A stretch of 64,000 nucleotides of DNA, taken from Sphingomonadales bacterium. Its GTDB lineage: Bacteria > Pseudomonadota > Alphaproteobacteria > Sphingomonadales > Govanellaceae. A program made the translations under genes and the position numbers. The notes beneath the pieces were generated by a model. It had not been told where the DNA came from and did not search any database. It was given only the letters and a program-made list of their open reading frames with translations. Shown piece by piece: positions 58,825 through 64,000 of this stretch; the stretch's first letter is position 1, and the number at the start of each line of letters is the position of its first letter. The stretch is from NCBI GenBank assembly GCA_019455285.1, contig JACFMS010000008.1, positions 64,139-128,138 on the forward strand, written 5' to 3'.

Positions 58825-59586
58825 TTATTCATCGGCCAGGGTATCGGCGGTTTGCCAGCTTAAATGCTGGCCGCCGTCCAGGGCAATCATTTGCCCCGTC
58901 ATGGAGGGAGATTCAAGAATAAAGCGCACGGCGCGGGTGATCTCCTCCGGGCTGGTGTGGCGGCCCAAGGGCAGGGCGGCGGCCTGGGCGGCGAAATCCG
59001 CCGCCGACTGACGAGGGCTGGGCAGCACCGGGCCGGGTCCGACGGCGTTGACCCGCACCCGCGGCGCCAGCGCCAGCGCCATGGTCTGGGTCAGCGTCCA
59101 CAGGCCGGCCTTGGACAAGGTGTAGGTCATGAACTTCGGCGTCAGCCGCCACACCCGCTGATCAATGATGTTGACGATATTGCCAGTGACGGCAGGGGGC
59201 AGTTGGCGCATCAGCTCCTGCGCCAGCACGAACGGCGCGCGCAGGTTGGTTTCCATGTGGGCGTCCCAGCTTTGCCGGGTGGCGCTCAGCGCCTCGTCGG
59301 CCTCGAAGATGGCGGCGTTGTTGACCAGGAGCGTGATCGGACCCAGCGCTTCGGCGGCCACCGGCAAGAGCGCGCGGGCCGCCTTTTCATCGGCCAGCTC
59401 CGCGCCGACGGCCACCGCCTCGACGCCAAAGGTTTTGGCGGCGCGCACCACTTCCTCGGCCTCGGCGCGGGAGTGGCGGTAATGGATGGCGACGTTCCAG
59501 CCGTGGCCAGCCAAATCCAGCGCGATGGTGCGGCCGATCCGCTTGGCGGCGCCGGTGACCAGCGCCGCCGGTTTCAGGTCTTTCAT
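58825..59586 (-). CDS. SDR oxidoreductase, FolM / pteridine-reductase-like
   Basis: A 253-residue short-chain dehydrogenase. The NADPH motif is TGAAKRIGR, then NNAAIF, Tyr155-x3-Lys159 in YTLSKAG, and VNAVGPGP. Where most SDRs have a catalytic Ser, this one has Asp142 (NIVNIIDQR), as in trypanosomatid pteridine reductase PTR1 and FolM. TGAAKRIGR (Arg rather than acidic after beta-1) favours NADPH. Linkage to folB supports reduction of dihydrobiopterin, dihydromonapterin or dihydrofolate. It overlaps the antiporter gene by 4 nt (ATGA). The start at 59586 is set by that overlap and the family length. Confidence 0.85.
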   Translation of the reverse strand: MKDLKPAALVTGAAKRIGRTIALDLAGHGWNVAIHYRHSRAEAEEVVRAAKTFGVEAVAVGAELADEKAARALLPVAAEALGPITLLVNNAAIFEADEALSATRQSWDAHMETNLRAPFVLAQELMRQLPPAVTGNIVNIIDQRVWRLTPKFMTYTLSKAGLWTLTQTMALALAPRVRVNAVGPGPVLPSPRQSAADFAAQAAALPLGRHTSPEEITRAVRFILESPSMTGQMIALDGGQHLSWQTADTLADE

Positions 59587-60554
59587 GTCGCAACTCCAGA
59601 GCTGGGCGTCAACAACGCCAGACCGATGATGTAGCCGATATACGCGATGATAAAGGCAATTCCCGCCCAACGTCCAATGGGTTGCCGCCTGAGCACGAAG
59701 TAGGCCAGCGTCAGGGCGGCGGCGGTCATGACCGGCAGATCAAAGCCATGAAAAATCACCGGCACCGGCACCGGCGCGAGGATGGCGGTGATGCCAAGGA
59801 TGCCGAAGATATTAAAGATATTGCTGCCGACCACATTGCCGATGGCGATATCGCCATGGCGGTGGAGGGCGGCCATGAATGAGGTGACGAGTTCCGGCAG
59901 CGAGGTGCCGACGGCCACCAAGGTCAGCCCGATCACCACCTCAGGAATGCCGAAGCGGCGGGCGATCGTTGTGGAGCCATCCACCAGAAGATCGGCACCC
60001 CAGGCCAGGCCGATCAGCCCGGCGATGGTCAACGCGATGGCCAGCGGCAAGCGGTAAGGCTTTTCAGGTACGCCTTCGATGTCTTTCAGTTCATGGGACG
60101 CATAGGCCATGCGCCGGCCATGCCGGATGGACAACAGGATGAAGGCGATCAACGCCAGCAGCAACAATACGCCGTGCCAGGCCTCTAAGGTGCCGGTGGC
60201 GGCAAGCGCCATTAAAAGCACACTTGCCGCCAGCATGTAGCCGATGTTGTAGCTGATGTTATGGTCGCTACTGAGCACGGGGACGATGAGCGCCGGCAGC
60301 CCCAGCACCAGGAGGATATTGGCGATGTTGCTGCCCACCACATTGCCCAGGGAGAGCACGGGAACGCCGCTCAGCGCCGCGTCAATACCCACCACCAGCT
60401 CCGGCCCGCTGGTGCCGAAGGCGACCACGGTCAGGCCGATGATCAGCTTGGAAACCCCCAGCCTTGCCGCCAGCGAGACCGCGCCGCGCACGAGAAGATC
60501 GCCGGCGACCACCAGAATCGCCAGCCCAGCCACGGTTTGGATATAAGGCCACAT
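59583..60554 (-). CDS. Calcium/sodium:proton antiporter (CaCA family, YrbG-like)
   Basis: A 323-residue membrane protein with two inverted repeats of five helices, each with its alpha-repeat: GTSGPELVVGIDAALSG followed by NVVGSNIANI, and GTSLPELVTSFMAALHR followed by NVVGSNIFNI. This is the signature of YrbG-type cation/Ca2+ exchangers. It would export calcium or sodium across the inner membrane. Its stop overlaps the SDR start, so the two are translationally coupled, although their functions do not obviously match. Ion specificity is not decided by sequence. Confidence 0.93.
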   Translation of the reverse strand: MWPYIQTVAGLAILVVAGDLLVRGAVSLAARLGVSKLIIGLTVVAFGTSGPELVVGIDAALSGVPVLSLGNVVGSNIANILLVLGLPALIVPVLSSDHNISYNIGYMLAASVLLMALAATGTLEAWHGVLLLLALIAFILLSIRHGRRMAYASHELKDIEGVPEKPYRLPLAIALTIAGLIGLAWGADLLVDGSTTIARRFGIPEVVIGLTLVAVGTSLPELVTSFMAALHRHGDIAIGNVVGSNIFNIFGILGITAILAPVPVPVIFHGFDLPVMTAAALTLAYFVLRRQPIGRWAGIAFIIAYIGYIIGLALLTPSSGVAT

Positions 60555-60688
60555 TCCAGTAACTCTCTATGCCGCTGGACAGTCTTAGCTGCGGCAGTGA
60601 TAGCAGAGAAAGCGGCTAGTGTCCCAATTCTGATAATATGATCAAGGTCACTCGATTTTCATAAGCCGGGAGGCTAATCTCGCTGCCA

Positions 60689-62410
60689 ATGGAAACCGCG
60701 GTTGAGCAGTCGCGCTTTATCTACGATATCGGCATTTTTCTCATGGCCGCGATCGCCGCCGTGGTTGCGCTGCATCGCTTTGGGATCAGTCCGGTGCTGG
60801 GCTACCTGTGCGCCGGGCTTGCCATCGGCCCCGGCGGCTTCGGCCTGATGGAGAACACCGCCCTGGTGCGCGCCATTGCCGAGTTCGGCGTTGTCTTCCT
60901 GATGTTCGCCATTGGCCTGGAATTGTCGTTTGACCGTCTTCGCAGCATGCGCGTCGACGTTTTTGGACTGGGCGGCATGCAGGTGGCGATGACCATGACG
61001 GCGCTTGCCGGCCTTCTTTACCTTTGGCGGGGCAACGCCGCTCTGGCGCTGGTGGCGGGCGGAGCGCTCGCCGTGTCGTCGACGGCGGTGGTGCTGCAGG
61101 TATTGAGCGAGCGGGGCGAGATCGGCACCCGGGTCGGACGCAAGGCATTCGCCGTTCTGCTGTTCCAGGACATTGCCGTGGTGCCGTTGCTGATGCTGGT
61201 GCAGGTGCTGGCAGGCAAGGAGGGGTCGTTCGGCGTCTCGGCGCTCCTCGCCCTGGGTCAGGGTATCGCCGCTCTCATGGCGGCGGTGCTGATTGGGCGG
61301 CTGGTGCTGCGGCCCTTGTACCGTGTCGTGACGGCGACCGGCAGCCGGGAGTTGTTTGTCGCGGTGGTGATCCTGACCGTCGGCGGTTTTGCGGTGATCG
61401 CGGAGGAGGCGGGGTTTTCCCTGGCGCTGGGGGCGTTCCTCGCCGGCCTTCTGGTGACAGAAACCGAGTTCCGCCAGCAGGTGGAAATGGACATCGAGCC
61501 ATTCAAGGGCTTGCTCCTCGGGTTGTTTTTCATGACCGTGGGCATGGGGCTCGACGCCGCCTACATTGCCGCCCATGCAAAGGAAATCATTTTTCTCATC
61601 ATCGTCATTGGCCTAGTTAAGATCGCGGTTCTGGCGCCATTGGCGCTGATGTTCCGCCTGTCGTTCGGCGAGGCGTCCTGGCTCGCTGTTCTGCTGGCGC
61701 AGATCGGCGAGTTTGCCTTCGTCATTTTGAGTCTCGGCGCGGCGCTGGGGGTCTTGGATCGCGAGGTGGCGCAGATCTTTCTGACCGCCACCGGCGTCTC
61801 ATTGGCGCTGACGCCGTTACTCGCCGCCGTCGGCGCGCGGCTGCAAAATCGTATCGACGGTGGTGTGGCGCGCCATGCCGCGCCAAGCCTGGAGGAAACC
61901 AAGTCATCGCTGGAAGGGCATGTGGTGCTGGCCGGCTATGGCCGGGTCGGGCGGACCATCGCCCGCATGCTCGACCAGCACAAGATTGCCTATATCGCTC
62001 TCGATCTTAATCCGGAACAGGTGGGTGAGGCGTTCCGCCGTGGCTATCCCGTCTATTACGGCAACGCCAGCCGTCCCGACACTTTGAAGCAGGCAAACAT
62101 TGCCCGCGCCGCCGCCTTCGTCGTCACCATCGATAACCCCGCCATGGCGGCGCGCACGGTGGCGGCGGTGCGCGAGCTGGCGCCGGCGGTGCCGATCCTG
62201 GCCCGCGCCCATGATGCCGAGCACTGCCGGCGCCTGGCGCGTCTGGGCGCCGCCGCCACTGTGCTGGAAGCCATGGAGGGCAGTTTGCAATTGGGCGGCC
62301 GGGTGCTGGAAGCCCTGGGCACGCCGCCTGACGTCGCCGACCAGACCATTGACGCGCTGCGCCGGGAGGACTATCGCGAGATGGTGCGCGCCACCGCTCC
62401 CAAAGCTTGA
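60689..62410 (+). CDS. Kef-type monovalent cation:proton antiporter (CPA2)
   Basis: A 573-residue protein. The N-terminal 385 residues form about twelve helices of the CPA2 family (LGYLCAGLAIGPGGFGL, FLMFAIGLELS, AVSSTAVVLQVLSERGE, LLFQDIAVVPLLMLVQVL). The C-terminal part is a TrkA-N/RCK domain (HVVLAGYGRVGRTIARMLDQH). This is the KefB/KefC layout, which extrudes potassium in exchange for protons, often as protection against electrophiles. No KefF/KefG partner gene is adjacent. GGGAGG lies 16 nt before the ATG at 60689, rather far, so the start is moderately sure. Confidence 0.9.
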   Translation: METAVEQSRFIYDIGIFLMAAIAAVVALHRFGISPVLGYLCAGLAIGPGGFGLMENTALVRAIAEFGVVFLMFAIGLELSFDRLRSMRVDVFGLGGMQVAMTMTALAGLLYLWRGNAALALVAGGALAVSSTAVVLQVLSERGEIGTRVGRKAFAVLLFQDIAVVPLLMLVQVLAGKEGSFGVSALLALGQGIAALMAAVLIGRLVLRPLYRVVTATGSRELFVAVVILTVGGFAVIAEEAGFSLALGAFLAGLLVTETEFRQQVEMDIEPFKGLLLGLFFMTVGMGLDAAYIAAHAKEIIFLIIVIGLVKIAVLAPLALMFRLSFGEASWLAVLLAQIGEFAFVILSLGAALGVLDREVAQIFLTATGVSLALTPLLAAVGARLQNRIDGGVARHAAPSLEETKSSLEGHVVLAGYGRVGRTIARMLDQHKIAYIALDLNPEQVGEAFRRGYPVYYGNASRPDTLKQANIARAAAFVVTIDNPAMAARTVAAVRELAPAVPILARAHDAEHCRRLARLGAAATVLEAMEGSLQLGGRVLEALGTPPDVADQTIDALRREDYREMVRATAPKA

Positions 62411-62422
62411 GTTTAATGATCC

Positions 62423-62845
62423 ATGATCCCCATCGTCCCCGGCATCGTCCTTGACCCTCGCGAGATTGAGGAAAGCTTCATCCGCGCCGGCGGACCGGGC
62501 GGGCAGAACGTCAACAAGGTTTCTTCCGCCGTGCAGCTGCGCTTCGATATCGCCCATTCGCCGTCGCTGCCCGAGGCGGTACGTGAGCGTGCGCAGCGCT
62601 TGGCCGGCAAGCGGCTGACCAAGGACGGCGTGATCATCATCACCGCCGCCCGCCACCGCAGCCAAGAAATGAACCGCGAGGATGCGTTGGCGCGTCTGGT
62701 GGATATCCTGCGTCAGGCGGCGGTGCGGCCGGCGCGCCGCCGCGCCACCCGTCCCACCAAGGCGTCGAAGGAACGCCGCTTGCAATCAAAAACCCGCCGC
62801 GCCGGGGTGAAACGTCTGCGCGGCGAAAAGCCGGGGGAAGAATGA
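62423..62845 (+). CDS. arfB: Ribosome rescue hydrolase ArfB (YaeJ/ICT1 type)
   Basis: A 140-residue class I release-factor-like hydrolase. The GGQ motif lies in IRAGGPGGQNVNKV and the basic C-terminal tail (KASKERRLQSKTRRAGVKRLRG) is the part that enters the empty mRNA channel of stalled ribosomes. It releases peptides on non-stop ribosomes without codon recognition. Length matches E. coli ArfB. It starts 12 nt after the Kef antiporter stop and is 16 nt before dgkA, so the three are likely on one transcript. Confidence 0.95.
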   Translation: MIPIVPGIVLDPREIEESFIRAGGPGGQNVNKVSSAVQLRFDIAHSPSLPEAVRERAQRLAGKRLTKDGVIIITAARHRSQEMNREDALARLVDILRQAAVRPARRRATRPTKASKERRLQSKTRRAGVKRLRGEKPGEE

Positions 62846-62861
62846 GGAGGCTAAACACGCC

Positions 62862-63212
62862 ATGAAGAACCGATCCTTTGTCGACCGCTTGGGCTTTGCG
62901 CTCGCCGGCCTGCGCGACGCCTGGGCGCGCGAGCGCAGCTTTCGCACCCATATCGCCTGCGCGGCGCTGGCGCTGACGGCGCTCATCATCTTGCGGCCGG
63001 CGGCTGTGTGGTGGGCGCTCGTCGGGCTGGCGGCGGCGCTGGTGATCGCGGCGGAGATCATCAACAGCGCGCTGGAGCGGCTCGCCGATCATCTCCATCC
63101 CGATCTGCATCCCGAAATCAAGGCGGTCAAAGACATGGCGGCGGCGGCGGTGCTAGTGTTCGCCATCGCCGCGCTGTGGGTCGGCTTTTTTCTGCTGGTA
63201 TCATTGTTGTAA
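62862..63212 (+). CDS. dgkA: Diacylglycerol kinase
   Basis: A 116-residue membrane enzyme with three helices of the DgkA family. The hallmark EIINSALERLADHLHPDLHPEIKAVKDMAAAAV carries the catalytic Glu and the Lys-Asp pair. It phosphorylates diacylglycerol for lipid recycling. Length is normal. It precedes the PAP2 phosphatase gene by 20 nt, so the two lipid phosphate genes are probably co-transcribed. Confidence 0.94.
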   Translation: MKNRSFVDRLGFALAGLRDAWARERSFRTHIACAALALTALIILRPAAVWWALVGLAAALVIAAEIINSALERLADHLHPDLHPEIKAVKDMAAAAVLVFAIAALWVGFFLLVSLL

Positions 63213-63232
63213 CGGTTATGGGAGTTGATCGC

Positions 63233-63775
63233 GTGAAAAAAATTATTTCCTTGTTATTCGCCCTGAGCATCGGCCTTTGTGGACAGGCATTCGCCTACAG
63301 CAAGACCTTTGACGATTTTGCCGATGTCGGCGCCATCGGCGTGCCGCTGGTCGCCGGCGTCATCACACTCGCCAAGGATGACGACGATGGGTTATGGCAG
63401 CTGGGGCAAAGTTACCTCGTGACCATGGGCGCGACATATGGCTTAAAACAGGCCATCCACTCCACCCGGCCCGACGGCAGCGATAATGATTCCTTTCCCT
63501 CCGGCCATGCCTCCAGCGCGTTTGCCGGCGCGTCTTATTTGCAGTTCCGCTATGGCTGGAAATACGGCGTGCCGGGCTACCTCGTCGCCTCGGCGGTGGC
63601 GTGGAGCCGGGTTGACAGCGATCACCATCATTGGCGCGACGTCATCGCCTCGGCGGCGCTTGCCAATGTCAGCGCTTATTTTCTAACCGAACGCTTCGAG
63701 AAAAAAGTGGCGGTGATCCCGCTGGTCGAGCCTGGCGCGGGCGCTTATGGCCTGATGGCGGCGGTAAGGTTTTGA
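63233..63775 (+). CDS. Exported PAP2-family phosphatase
   Basis: A 180-residue protein with a signal peptide (MKKIISLLFALSIGLCGQAF with GTG start, cleaved near FAYS). All three PAP2 motifs are present: KQAIHSTRP, SFPSGHAS and SRVDSDHHHWRD. Few membrane helices are visible, so it may be periplasmic and soluble, as in class A acid phosphatases. It dephosphorylates lipid or other phosphomonoesters. The GTG at 63233 has GGGAG 8 nt upstream; ATG 63218 has none. Placement after dgkA suggests turnover of phosphatidate or undecaprenyl-type phosphates. Confidence 0.9.
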   Translation: MKKIISLLFALSIGLCGQAFAYSKTFDDFADVGAIGVPLVAGVITLAKDDDDGLWQLGQSYLVTMGATYGLKQAIHSTRPDGSDNDSFPSGHASSAFAGASYLQFRYGWKYGVPGYLVASAVAWSRVDSDHHHWRDVIASAALANVSAYFLTERFEKKVAVIPLVEPGAGAYGLMAAVRF

Positions 63776-63798
63776 GGGGGGATCACCTCACCCCGACC

Positions 63799-63890
63799 CT
63801 CTCCTCAAGGAGAGGGAGAAGAATAAAATGACTCTCCCCAAGGAGAGGGGGAAGAATAAAATATCTCTCCTCAGGGAGAGGGGAAAAATT
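63799..63890. repeat. Tandem 33-bp stem-loop repeat, 2.8 copies
   Basis: Units begin at 63799, 63832 and 63865 with CTCTCC-TCAA-GGAGAGG stems followed by AGAAGAATAAAAT. Each unit is itself a hairpin. It follows the PAP2 stop by 23 nt. It is too regular in the stem and too short in array length to be a CRISPR. Confidence 0.75.
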
Positions 63891-63894
63891 CCTT

Positions 63895-63965
63895 CTCCTT
63901 CGAGAGACCTCTGTGAAACTTAATACACGATCGTCATTCCCGCGAAAGCGGGAAGGTGGATTCAC
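63895..63965. repeat. Composite dispersed repeat, second copy
   Basis: CTCCTTCGAGAGACCTCTGT (63895-63914) with GAAA, then CGTCATTCCCGCGAAAGCGG (63932-63951) and GAA repeat the two-part element at 37887-38035 with a slightly shorter spacer (37 versus 46 nt between starts). The last 35 nt of the window hold nothing recognisable. Confidence 0.7.
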
Positions 63966-64000
63966 GGTTGAAGTGCAACGGTTGTAGGAATTCATAGAAG

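Noticed and set aside
60674..61576. Minus-strand open frame of about 300 codons rich in His and Gln
   Set aside because: Antisense to the Kef-type antiporter; composition is not protein-like.
63799..63890. CRISPR-like repeats
   Set aside because: Direct repeats without unique spacers, each unit a simple hairpin, fewer than three full units and no cas genes.

Overview
The window looks like chromosomal DNA of an alphaproteobacterium. GC content is fairly high, the genes are dense with many ATGA-type overlaps, and it carries a DUF1013 (TrcR-type) regulator, small DUF465 proteins, a folB plus pteridine-reductase-like SDR pair, glnK-amtB, and an ornithine decarboxylase preceded by a long leader. 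The exact order cannot be set from sequence alone. No rRNA, tRNA, CRISPR array, insertion sequence or prophage was seen.

Region 1 (1-30.3 kb) is accessory and catabolic. It holds a partial TetR regulator, two TonB-dependent receptors (484 and 11008), an amidase of the NylA/amidase-signature type, a group II PLP decarboxylase-like enzyme, a ParD/ParE-type toxin-antitoxin pair with a clear palindromic operator, an MscS channel and a secreted alpha/beta hydrolase. It continues with a D-aminoacylase-like lipoprotein, a Tat-exported class V aminotransferase-like enzyme and a large MalT-like LuxR regulator. Opposite that regulator runs a five-gene row: D-threonine-aldolase-like enzyme, aldehyde dehydrogenase, YkvI-like permease, nitronate monooxygenase and acyl-CoA ligase. 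An exported amidohydrolase and a tandem pair of membrane-anchored serine beta-lactamase-like hydrolases follow. Together these suggest uptake and stepwise breakdown of a modified amide or D-amino-acid compound.

Region 2 (30.4-37.9 kb) is nitrogen, polyamine and iron metabolism. A deoxyhypusine-synthase-like enzyme and ornithine decarboxylase form an operon; upstream of the decarboxylase is an unannotated 43-residue arginine-rich leader ORF with a perfect Shine-Dalgarno. glnK-amtB has a sigma-54 promoter and an NtrC-type site. An FTR1 iron permease carries an extra C-terminal domain that looks like a beta-barrel, next to a periplasmic cupredoxin.

Region 3 (38-48.5 kb) contains a three-gene operon (GNAT-C39 peptidase fusion, RimK-like ATP-grasp ligase, class I glutamine amidotransferase) that is probably a poorly characterised peptide or amide modification system. 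It is followed by a tightly packed class III aminotransferase / HlyD lipoprotein / ABC exporter / cardiolipin synthase / alcohol dehydrogenase row.

Region 4 (48.5-64 kb) is mostly housekeeping: DUF3775, PilZ, maleylacetoacetate isomerase, TetR, a free TonB C-terminal domain protein, TrcR, two DUF465 proteins around ubiX, a GGDEF protein, purEK, uvrC, folB, a FolM/PTR1-like SDR, a Ca/Na antiporter, a Kef-type antiporter, arfB, dgkA and a PAP2 phosphatase. Several families of short dispersed palindromic repeats lie between genes, most often between convergent genes.
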